Shown here piece by piece: positions 1-6,151 of a DNA stretch of 15,185 bases. This DNA is from Spirochaetota bacterium (GTDB taxonomy: Bacteria > Spirochaetota > UBA4802 > JAFGJZ01). The notes under the pieces are model-generated. The model ran no database searches. It saw nothing but the letters and a program-made list of their open reading frames with translations, and was not told where the DNA came from. Numbering within the stretch: position 1 is the first letter of the stretch; every line of letters begins with the position of its first letter. The position numbers and the translations under genes are program-made. Location of the stretch: assembly GCA_023396665.1 (NCBI GenBank), contig JAEWVL010000243.1, positions 1-15,185 on the forward strand, given 5' to 3'.

Positions 1-6
1 GCTTTA

Positions 7-40
7 GCAGATCGCACGAAGTGCGACGCGAAAGTTCTGC
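7..40. repeat. Imperfect stem-loop upstream of the Rhs fragment
   Basis: GCAGA (7-11) pairs with TCTGC (36-40). Inside it TCGCAC (12-17) pairs perfectly with GTGCGA (21-26) around a GAA loop, leaving a 9-base bulge. No gene covers it with any support. It may be part of a dispersed repeat or the recombination border of the Rhs fragment; that role is inference. Confidence 0.45.
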
Positions 41-77
41 GGGTCAGCCCTCGGCGTTTGAGAGCGTCTTTCTTTCT

Positions 78-107
78 CCGATTTCTTTGGACGATCAAAG
101 AAATCGG
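78..107. repeat. Perfect 12-bp inverted repeat
   Basis: CCGATTTCTTTG (78-89) is the exact reverse complement of CAAAGAAATCGG (96-107), separated by 6 bases. No T-run follows on the plus strand, so it does not look like a simple intrinsic terminator. It lies just before the point where Rhs-like coding begins (about base 155), so it could mark the boundary of a dispersed repeat that interrupted an older rhs gene. Confidence 0.6.
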
Positions 108-136
108 CAAATACTACGATTGAGATAAAGAAAAAC

Positions 137-1117
137 TTGGTGAATTATTTTAGGTCTTCGCCAGAACAAACACGCTATGGTGCCTGGGGTGAATTTCTCG
201 ATACGAATTATCACAACCAGCGAAGAGAAGAGTTCACCAACTTCGACACCGAATTCGGCTACACCGGTAAACCCTATGATGGGTTTACCAGAAACTATAA
301 CTACGGGTATAGAGAGTACAACCCGAACTTGAAGCAATGGTATACAGAGGACCCGATTCGGGACGGGTATAACTGGTACGCCTATCTGGGCGGGGTGAGT
401 GATCCGTTGAATTATGTGGATGTAGATGGGTTGGCATCACTTTTGCCGACAACAGGTGACACAAAAGATCAACCAGCTTATTTTTATGTAGCAGATGATC
501 AATTGACTGATTTTACTTTTACAGCTTGTGGTTTTGTTCCTTTTGGTTCGGTAGCTGTAGATGCGGCGAAATTTCTTGCTAATGTCCCAACAAGAATAAC
601 TTACGGTGCATGGCCGGTAAATTTAAATGACAAAAATGTAGCTGACAAAGCAATAGATGGTATTGAAAAAGGTGTTCATTTGCTTGGTTCAATGAGTAAT
701 TTTATCAATGAGTCAAAATATCTTTCCGTTGCTTCATCTTGGGCCTCTGGAGTCGATTCTGCGTTTACTGCTATAAATTTAGGTTTAGTAATCGGTAATT
801 CATCAAAATATGAGGTTGAGAAGGCTGTAGCATTGACACATGTCGTGGCCTGGGATAACAAAGAATGTGCAATCTTTATAGCTAAATACGCTGAGGCAGA
901 AATGGCGCATATGATGGATGCGGGTTATGTTTCGATAACAAAGAATGAAAATGGTTTCGAATCTTTAAGCTGGTCAAATGAGGAAGCTAAACAGGATTTC
1001 TTCAATGTGATAACTAATATGAAGTTTAATTGGAACGAAACTGGTTACAAATCAGATTATGGTGCAAAATCAAACTACGGTTTAAAAACTGGATTCTATG
1101 GTTCAAAAAATAATTAA
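137..1117 (+). CDS. Rhs core C-terminal fragment with variable toxin-like tip
   Basis: Rhs/YD-repeat proteins are large polymorphic toxins: a beta-cocoon core encloses a variable C-terminal effector that is cut off at a conserved motif. Here only the end of the core is left. Residues 12-20 resemble the 'YDAWGN' strand, 39-62 the 'YTGxxYD...YxYRxYNP' repeat, and 67-99 run through EDPIRDGYNWYAYLGG to DVDGL. The usual DPxGL hallmark is replaced by D95-V-D-G-L99. Residues 100-326 are the tip; I do not recognise its fold and see no nuclease motif. It has Ala/Val-rich helices (about 126-150 and 195-220) and ends in Tyr-Gly-Lys-Ser repeats (303-326). The frame starts at TTG 137 with no Shine-Dalgarno; an in-frame TGA at 59-61 blocks any upstream core. 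GC falls sharply at the core/tip border near base 430. Best read as an orphan rhs tip, possibly silent and used for recombination with a full rhs gene elsewhere. Confidence 0.7.
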   Translation: MVNYFRSSPEQTRYGAWGEFLDTNYHNQRREEFTNFDTEFGYTGKPYDGFTRNYNYGYREYNPNLKQWYTEDPIRDGYNWYAYLGGVSDPLNYVDVDGLASLLPTTGDTKDQPAYFYVADDQLTDFTFTACGFVPFGSVAVDAAKFLANVPTRITYGAWPVNLNDKNVADKAIDGIEKGVHLLGSMSNFINESKYLSVASSWASGVDSAFTAINLGLVIGNSSKYEVEKAVALTHVVAWDNKECAIFIAKYAEAEMAHMMDAGYVSITKNENGFESLSWSNEEAKQDFFNVITNMKFNWNETGYKSDYGAKSNYGLKTGFYGSKNN

Positions 1118-1301
1118 TATAATGTGTGATTTTTCGGGTAAAGGATTTCTTTACTTTGGTGCATTTCTAGTATGTGTTTTGGGTATTGTTTTACGAGGTG
1201 CTATGCAAAGTTGGAGTCGAAGAAGGATTGTTCTAATGATTTTTGTTGATGCTGCTATTATTTTTATATTATGGTTATGGTTTGATATTATTAACAAATA
1301 G
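1098..1301 (+). CDS. Small two-helix membrane protein, candidate Rhs immunity protein
   Basis: A 67-residue protein with two clear transmembrane segments (about residues 15-34 and 45-64) around a basic loop containing SRRR, which by the positive-inside rule should face the cytoplasm. The ATG at 1098 lies inside the 3' end of the Rhs-tip frame, a 20-base overlap; a second in-frame ATG at 1122 would remove the overlap. I do not recognise a family. Immunity genes of Rhs and other polymorphic toxins normally sit directly behind the toxin tip, so position suggests that role. A membrane-embedded immunity protein would fit a toxin acting on the inner membrane. Both steps are inference. The DNA is as AT-rich as the tip, consistent with the two having been acquired together. 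Confidence 0.5.
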   Translation: MVQKIINIMCDFSGKGFLYFGAFLVCVLGIVLRGAMQSWSRRRIVLMIFVDAAIIFILWLWFDIINK

Positions 1302-1442
1302 CCACTTCGATTAACATGAACATTAATGCGATGTTTTATGAATTGATAGAGACAATTCTCATACGATGAAAAGGCTTGTTGTGATGTGCTGTGCTGTGTG
1401 TTATTGTGAGAAGTTAAAGAAGTAGTTAATAACTTTCAAGAG

Positions 1443-1470
1443 TAGACTTTTGGCGAGAACAATGTATAAA
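1443..1470 (+). promoter_or_regulatory. Possible sigma70 promoter of the lipoprotein gene
   Basis: TAGACT (1443-1448) and TATAAA (1465-1470) are spaced by 16 bases, matching 4/6 and 5/6 of the -35 and -10 consensus. It lies about 90 bases before the lipoprotein start. The rest of the 1302-1557 gap holds only a GT-rich low-complexity stretch around 1380-1410. Confidence 0.3.
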
Positions 1471-1557
1471 TTGAATTTTTGTACAGAATGGAATATCAGT
1501 ATAAGGTGAATGGTCATGAGCATAACGATACTTTGCTATAAAAATAAAGGGGTAATC

Positions 1558-2754
1558 ATGAAAAGAACAATACTAATGCTAACAACTGCCTTGCTTGTCA
1601 TGACATTCAGTGCATGCGGTGGTGGAGATAGCGATTCGGGCATCAAAGGAAAAGTTTATAATGCGAATGACGGTTCCTGTGCCTGGGCGCAAGAGACTAT
1701 CGATGTTGTTATCGATGGTGAGAAAATCGGCTCAATAGAACCGGGTGACAACATGGAATGTTCGCTTGAGGCAGGCGATCATTCGCTGGTAACCTATTAT
1801 TCCGGTACCGATGATATTCTGGGAGAAGAGAAATCTTTCACCGTTGCGGGAGAAGGTTGGTATGTTACCAGAGGTTGTGATGACGGCACAAGGTTGAACG
1901 ATGATGGTTCTCTCCAGCGGGGCTTCGGTAAAATTACCGATGACGCGCCGATAACGATAGACAGTGTAATGTGGCGTTGTGATTCGGTCGATAATTCATT
2001 CTGGTCAACATACAGCACCGCGACGATGGTTATTGATACCGAGCTTTTCTATACCGGGTCTATTCAACAGGCAGATGTGCTCAAAGTTCATGTCGGTCAT
2101 TCGACCGATAATGTCTGGTTTACGACGAAAATAAAGGATGGCGGATCCGCGTCGATTGACACAACAGAGAAAACGCTTTTATCTGATTCATTTTATAATT
2201 ATTCTACAAAGTTTTCTCCAGAGGGATACGTGCTGCCCATCGGTCAGTACAGGGCGGTAGTTGTGTTTTCCGACGGTTCGGTGGCGAAAAGATTATTTCA
2301 ACTGCCCTCACCCGGCAGTACGACAAACGGAGAGTATAAATACATATACAGCCAGGATTATGAAGGTGTTGTTGCCGATGATTATGTTGCTGAATTGAAA
2401 AGGCCTACTGTTTCAAGCGCGATAAAAAACAGTGACAACACTCAGTTGACAGTGAAATATCTGATCAATGATTCACGAATCAGCGATGGTTTTGTCTGGA
2501 TATTTGATTCATCGAAAAAATATCTTGGGATCACCAAAGAAGAAAAGTATCTGTCATTTATCTCTTCACCGTTCACAAAAGACGGAACTGAATTGACAGC
2601 GACGATTGCGGCAAGTGATATCTCCTTTGCAGACGGATACAGCGATTTCTCATCGGTTTCGTATGTTATTGTGGGCTACTTAACTGAAAAGAGTACTGAA
2701 AACGGCAATAACGGCTGGCATCGTGCAAGAACGACATATGTTCAGGTACTCTGA
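1558..2754 (+). CDS. Secreted lipoprotein of unknown function
   Basis: A 398-residue exported lipoprotein. The start chosen is ATG 1558: it follows an AAAGGGG Shine-Dalgarno-like stretch and puts a classic signal peptide at the N-terminus (KR, hydrophobic LMLTTALLVMTF, then lipobox FSAC with Cys20). The frame is open from an ATG at 1510, but those 16 extra residues would spoil the signal peptide. After Cys20 comes a Gly/Asp/Ser linker (GGGDSDSG), the usual tether. Residues about 29-75 resemble a PEGA-like surface domain (VVIDGEKIGSIEPGD ... LEAGDHSL). The rest appears beta-rich and I recognise no enzyme motif. The gene stands alone; its stop codon abuts the Fic remnant in the same frame. Likely anchored in the outer membrane or periplasm. 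Confidence 0.85.
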   Translation: MKRTILMLTTALLVMTFSACGGGDSDSGIKGKVYNANDGSCAWAQETIDVVIDGEKIGSIEPGDNMECSLEAGDHSLVTYYSGTDDILGEEKSFTVAGEGWYVTRGCDDGTRLNDDGSLQRGFGKITDDAPITIDSVMWRCDSVDNSFWSTYSTATMVIDTELFYTGSIQQADVLKVHVGHSTDNVWFTTKIKDGGSASIDTTEKTLLSDSFYNYSTKFSPEGYVLPIGQYRAVVVFSDGSVAKRLFQLPSPGSTTNGEYKYIYSQDYEGVVADDYVAELKRPTVSSAIKNSDNTQLTVKYLINDSRISDGFVWIFDSSKKYLGITKEEKYLSFISSPFTKDGTELTATIAASDISFADGYSDFSSVSYVIVGYLTEKSTENGNNGWHRARTTYVQVL

Positions 2755-2979
2755 AAAGAAAACACCAATAGCAGGGTAGCGCGGCTGTTAATGAATACGG
2801 CTCTGATGCAATACGCCTACCCGATAACCGTAATCCCTCCGGTTCTTCGCACGGAGTATATGCAATCATTAGGGCAATCGGTTATGAGCACCGATGACAG
2901 TTTTATTGATTTTATTGCCCCTTGCGTCCACGAATCACAGAAAGAATTTATTCGATTAGTCGAGGCTCTGCAGGTTTAA
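2755..2979 (+). pseudogene. 5'-truncated remnant of a Fic-domain protein
   Basis: Reading on in frame from the lipoprotein stop (2752-2754) gives NTNSRVARLLMN (about bases 2761-2796), a close match to the end of the Fic active-site loop and following helix (HxFxDGNGRxxRLLMN). It continues with a typical Fic C-terminal part: GYPP-like AYPITVIPP, then RTEYMQSL and FIDFIAPCVHES. The catalytic His and most of the protein are missing, and both Gly of the GNGR loop are changed (TNSR). Fic enzymes transfer AMP or similar groups to protein hydroxyls; this piece cannot. The longest ATG-initiated frame starts at 2791 (62 codons) without a Shine-Dalgarno. It is a gene remnant, probably truncated by the event that brought in the lipoprotein gene. 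Confidence 0.72.
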
Positions 2980-3243
2980 ACCGGCAGACATATTCAACCG
3001 GAGTTGTTGTATCCGGTATCCCCCCATCAAATACGTGAAAACGAAAGAAACTGCGAAAACAGCTGCAAATTTACAATACAGAAATAATAAGAAAATGAAT
3101 TTCAAATAATTTAACAAATCTGAAATATATATCCCCCTTATCTGCTTGTGAAATTGATATGGAATTTTACACCGATGAAACATACGAGAGATACCGGTTT
3201 GGGGTAGGGTATTCATCTGTAAAAAATAGGTTGGAGGATATAC

Positions 3244-4575
3244 ATGGCACATCCCTTGTTACAGAAGGTCATTGAGAAGAACCCGGGTGAAAGCGAGTTT
3301 CATCAGGCGGTTGAGGAAGTTCTTGATAATCTCGCCGAATTCGTCGAGCAGAATCCGAAGTACAAACAGCACAAAATACTCGAGAGAATGGTAGAGGCCG
3401 AGCGCATCATCATTTTCAGAGTGCCCTGGATTGATGATAAGGGCGAGATTCAGATCAATCGTGGATTTCGCATTCAGATGAACAGCGCGATCGGACCCTA
3501 CAAGGGCGGCTGTCGTTTTCATCCAAGCGTTAACCTGAGCATTTTGAAATTTCTCGCATTTGAGCAGGTTTTCAAAAACTCTCTGACCACGCTTCCCATG
3601 GGCGGCGGAAAAGGCGGATCTGATTTTGATCCCAAGGGCAAATCTGATAACGAAGTTATGCGATTCTGCCAAAGTTTCATGACAGAGCTGCAGCGCCATA
3701 TCGGTGCCGATACGGATGTTCCCGCGGGGGATATCGGTGTGGGCGGTCGCGAGATCGGATACATGTTCGGTCAGTACAAGCGTCTTCGTAACGAGTTTAC
3801 CGGCGTTCTTACAGGAAAGGGACGCAATTGGGGCGGCAGCCTTATCCGCCCGGAAGCAACCGGATACGGTGCCGTTTTCTTTGCGGAAGAAATGCTTAAA
3901 ACACGCGGTGATTCTCTGAAAGGAAAGACTGTCGTGGTTTCAGGATCGGGCAATGTTGCGCAATATACCGTGGAAAAAGCCAGCGCTCTGGGCGCAAAAT
4001 GCGTGACGCTGTCTGACTCGAACGGTTACATCTATGATCCCGCCGGAATTGACGCAGAGAAGCTTGCCTTTGTTATGGAACTGAAAAACGTCAAGCGCGG
4101 CAGAATCAAAGAATATGCTGATAAATACAAATGTGAATATGTTGAAGGCAAAACACCCTGGGGCGTCAAATGTGATGTCGCTTTCCCGAGCGCAACGCAG
4201 AACGAGCTTAACGACAAGGATGCCGAGACACTTGTGAAAAACGGATGTGTCTGTGTTTCTGAAGGCGCGAATATGCCCTCAACACCGCAAGCCGTAGATG
4301 TGTTCATCAAGGCGAAGATTCTTTACGCTCCCGGAAAGGCGGCAAATGCCGGCGGTGTAGCGACCAGCGGTCTTGAGATGTCTCAGAATTCTATGCGCAT
4401 GTCGTGGTCTCGCGAAGAGGTTGAACAGAAACTTCACACTATCATGTGCAACATACACGAGTCATGTGTGAAATACGGTAAAGATAAAGATGGATATGTC
4501 AATTATGTCAAAGGCGCAAATATCGCCGGTTTCGTAAAGGTAGCCGACGCGATGATCGATCAGGGCGTAATCTGA
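3244..4575 (+). CDS. gdhA: Glutamate dehydrogenase
   Basis: A 443-residue hexameric-type glutamate dehydrogenase (E. coli GdhA has 447), which reversibly aminates 2-oxoglutarate to glutamate in the cytoplasm and links ammonium assimilation to the TCA cycle. Substrate-binding and catalytic parts are all present: GPYKGG (K87), K111, LPMGGGKGGSDFDPKGKSD (catalytic K123), PAGDIG (D163), and GKGRNWGGSLIRPEATGYG around 191-209. The Rossmann dinucleotide-binding loop is GSGNVA (234-239). After the second strand the sequence is LSDSNG; I cannot tell NAD from NADP preference, though similarity to NADP-type enzymes is strong. ATG 3244 follows a strong GGAGG (3233-3237). It is monocistronic: a 264-base AT-rich region without a gene precedes it, in which I found no convincing promoter, and a strong terminator follows. 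Confidence 0.96.
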   Translation: MAHPLLQKVIEKNPGESEFHQAVEEVLDNLAEFVEQNPKYKQHKILERMVEAERIIIFRVPWIDDKGEIQINRGFRIQMNSAIGPYKGGCRFHPSVNLSILKFLAFEQVFKNSLTTLPMGGGKGGSDFDPKGKSDNEVMRFCQSFMTELQRHIGADTDVPAGDIGVGGREIGYMFGQYKRLRNEFTGVLTGKGRNWGGSLIRPEATGYGAVFFAEEMLKTRGDSLKGKTVVVSGSGNVAQYTVEKASALGAKCVTLSDSNGYIYDPAGIDAEKLAFVMELKNVKRGRIKEYADKYKCEYVEGKTPWGVKCDVAFPSATQNELNDKDAETLVKNGCVCVSEGANMPSTPQAVDVFIKAKILYAPGKAANAGGVATSGLEMSQNSMRMSWSREEVEQKLHTIMCNIHESCVKYGKDKDGYVNYVKGANIAGFVKVADAMIDQGVI

Positions 4576-4597
4576 TTGCTTTAAGTTGTGTTTTCTC

Positions 4598-4625
4598 AAA
4601 GCCCCGGGTCTCCCGGGGCTTTTTT
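4598..4625 (+). terminator. Rho-independent terminator of gdhA
   Basis: GCCCCGGG (4601-4608) pairs with CCCGGGGC (4612-4619) around a TCT loop, with flanking AAA/TTT extending the stem and a T-run to 4625. The stop codon of the convergent minus-strand gene (4624-4626) lies in its T-run. Read from the minus strand the hairpin is followed only by TTTGAG, so it terminates mainly gdhA. Confidence 0.93.
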
Positions 4626-5082
4626 ATCGTTCCCAGTTCAGTTTCCAGTGTTCCATTTTCTTCGAATAAGAATGATCAACCGAATACTCCCTGAAAATGT
4701 AGGTGTCGGTGAAGAAGTTAGTAGTGACATAATTGTTTGGTTTTCTCCGGATGCTTTCGTACCTTGACTTTAGCATTTCCGGAAGCAGAAAATCCAAGGC
4801 AAGACGAACGATGAAACTGACGGAAATCTTAAACAAATAGCGCTTTGCAACAGCATATTCGTATTCAACTTCAGGAATCTGAATGTGCAGTATATTCGGA
4901 ATTTCTCCATGAAAACGCTGATAACGAACCGTTCTGAATAGAATGGCCTGATCATCGAATAGGGTTCCGGATTTTTGCAGAAGCAGAGTAATCAGTTCGT
5001 TCACTGAAATCTCAAGCGACTCCGCAGCCAGTAGCAGCGCTTTTTTGTGTTCAGTTCCGATAGTGATACTTGTTTGAATCAT
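4624..5082 (-). CDS. Protein with two ribbon-helix-helix-like halves
   Basis: A 152-residue protein, probably a DNA-binding regulator. Start chosen is the ATG complementary to 5080-5082 because AGGAGGG sits just before it; the frame is open to 5232, but the extra 50 residues are low-complexity and lack any family look. Residues 3-9 (TSITIGT) form a strand followed by helices 10-22 and 26-38 with LEISVNEL, the pattern of CopG/MetJ ribbon-helix-helix proteins. Residues 66-100 repeat this layout: HIQI, a helix, then LFKISVSFIVRLALDFLL. So one chain may hold a complete RHH pair. The C-terminal third (105-152) is basic and aromatic-rich with no known motif. It is divergent from the conserved gene at 5261, with 178 bases between them. 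I recall similar proteins from spirochaetes but cannot confirm. Confidence 0.72.
   Translation of the reverse strand: MIQTSITIGTEHKKALLLAAESLEISVNELITLLLQKSGTLFDDQAILFRTVRYQRFHGEIPNILHIQIPEVEYEYAVAKRYLFKISVSFIVRLALDFLLPEMLKSRYESIRRKPNNYVTTNFFTDTYIFREYSVDHSYSKKMEHWKLNWER
4717..4734. repeat. 18-base direct repeat, copy 1 (inside the RHH-like gene)
   Basis: GTTAGTAGTGACATAATT differs by one base from the copy at 5135-5152. This copy encodes part of NNYVTTN near the end of the RHH-like protein. Confidence 0.6.
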
Positions 5083-5134
5083 AATGTATCCCTCCTTATA
5101 ATGGAAATATTGGGCATTGAGAAACTTTGCGCTA

Positions 5135-5152
5135 GTTAGTAGTGGCATAATT
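5135..5152. repeat. 18-base direct repeat, copy 2 (upstream of the RHH-like gene)
   Basis: GTTAGTAGTGGCATAATT, same orientation as copy 1 and 17/18 identical, lies 53 bases upstream of the RHH-like start codon. It could be an operator or the fossil end of a tandem paralogue; see the findings. Confidence 0.6.
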
Positions 5153-5199
5153 CGCATTGCAGGCCGTTTCTGTCTGTATGACGTTATGAAAAACAGAAA

Positions 5200-5228
5200 T
5201 TGAAAAAATTTTTTGAAAAAATAACAAT
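5200..5228 (+). promoter_or_regulatory. Possible promoter with direct repeats
   Basis: TTGAAA (5200-5205), a 17-base spacer and AACAAT (5223-5228) form a weak promoter about 30 bases before the GTG at 5261. Two perfect TTGAAAAAAT copies (5200-5209 and 5213-5222) overlap it, 13 bases apart, which would suit an operator; the A/T richness makes chance repeats possible. Confidence 0.3.
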
Positions 5229-5260
5229 GCAATACACATTTACAGCAGAGGAAAACGATA

Positions 5261-5818
5261 GTGGACTTGTCACATTCCCGTAAAGAGAAAGACTACGTAG
5301 TCGGGCTGCTGATCAGGGTGGACAATCTCATGCAGAAAGAATATTCCTACATTCTGTCCGCCCCCTATGGTTTTGCGGGATTTCCCGAGACGTTTAAGCC
5401 GGAGCTCTCGCCAGATCACATGCTGCGTCTGGGTGTTTTTGAGGGAAAGTACATCAATGATTGTAGCGCTGAATATCCCCGGGAATGGTACGAACAGGCC
5501 CTCGCCGCGCACACACTTTCACCTTCTGCGCCGAGTATTGCGTGCAATTGTTTTAAAATCAAGAGCCGGCGACCGCTTTGCGAATGGCGTGCGAAGGGCT
5601 GGATAATGGGCGATGATCCCCGTGGCTGGTTTGAATGGTATTGCAGATATTATCTTGGCCGAAGAGATCCGCAGATCGATTCCGTACAGATACGTCGTTG
5701 GCGTGCTTTTCGACGGCATTTGGGGCAAATCGAAAAGAACTGCACGCCGCTCGACATCAGCTGCCGTCCCCGGCAGCGGCAGGCTTTGCTTCAGTGGGCC
5801 TACAATCCCTTCGTGTAA
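5261..5818 (+). CDS. Conserved protein of unknown function with DPRGWFxWYCRYYxGRR motif
   Basis: A 185-residue cytoplasmic protein starting at GTG 5261, eight bases after AGAGGA. I recognise the pattern as a conserved uncharacterised family but know no function or accession. Three blocks look conserved: LGVFEGKYINDC (57-68), DPRGWFEWYCRYYLGRR (119-135) and CRPRQRQALLQWAY (168-181). It has many Cys (68, 95, 97, 107, 128, 161, 168), Trp and Arg residues; there is no signal peptide or membrane segment. The Cys positions might bind a metal, but no spacing matches a standard zinc or iron-sulphur motif. The basic, aromatic C-terminal half suggests nucleic-acid contact; this is speculation. It is transcribed alone, divergent from the RHH-like gene. 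Confidence 0.8.
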   Translation: MDLSHSRKEKDYVVGLLIRVDNLMQKEYSYILSAPYGFAGFPETFKPELSPDHMLRLGVFEGKYINDCSAEYPREWYEQALAAHTLSPSAPSIACNCFKIKSRRPLCEWRAKGWIMGDDPRGWFEWYCRYYLGRRDPQIDSVQIRRWRAFRRHLGQIEKNCTPLDISCRPRQRQALLQWAYNPFV

Positions 5819-6151
5819 AGTGTAGCAGTGATAAGTAATTTTCTCCATTTTTCGGGGGGATACCTTCAGCTGCGAAAATTTTTCAGAAAGTATCAATTGA
5901 AGAACCGCAAAGACTGTTTTACAAAGACCGGGCGCTGGCATTGACTTCTGCTCGCGGCTTTCAATCGGACAGTGGCTCAGATGGCTGGTAACTATGTATT
6001 ATGGTCTTTTTTTGCATGATAAGTAAAAATTAGTTGTAAGCGGGCATCATAAGCGATACATTTTGAATGAAAGCAGTAAATGGTAAAAATATGATTAATA
6101 TGTCTTGCAGTGTTTTCTGAAAGCTTATGATTATACGAAATGGTTGTGAAT
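5819..6151. other. Non-coding gap before the STAS gene
   Basis: No gene or RNA recognised in these 333 bases. There is a G-run (5853-5858), an imperfect palindrome (CTGCGAAAATTTTTCAG, about 5869-5886) without a good T-run, and a weak promoter candidate TTGCAT (6012-6017) with 17 bases to TGTAAG (6035-6040) that could serve the STAS gene. Confidence 0.4.

Noticed and set aside
1..120. CRISPR or transposon end from the inverted repeats
   Set aside because: No repeat-spacer periodicity and no transposase or target duplication visible; only two unrelated stems.
1375..1410. GT-rich run as a regulatory site
   Set aside because: Simple low-complexity sequence with no symmetry or spacing suggesting a binding site.
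2956..3252. 98-codon minus-strand frame between the Fic remnant and gdhA
   Set aside because: It overlaps the gdhA ribosome site and start, has no family look, and its composition follows the AT-rich non-coding stretch.
4624..5232. Longer 202-codon version of the RHH-like gene
   Set aside because: The extra 50 residues are low-complexity, lack a ribosome site, and a strong AGGAGGG precedes the internal ATG at 5082.
5519..5941. 140-codon minus-strand frame
   Set aside because: Shadow of the conserved gene at 5261-5818, which has clear motifs in the plus frame.
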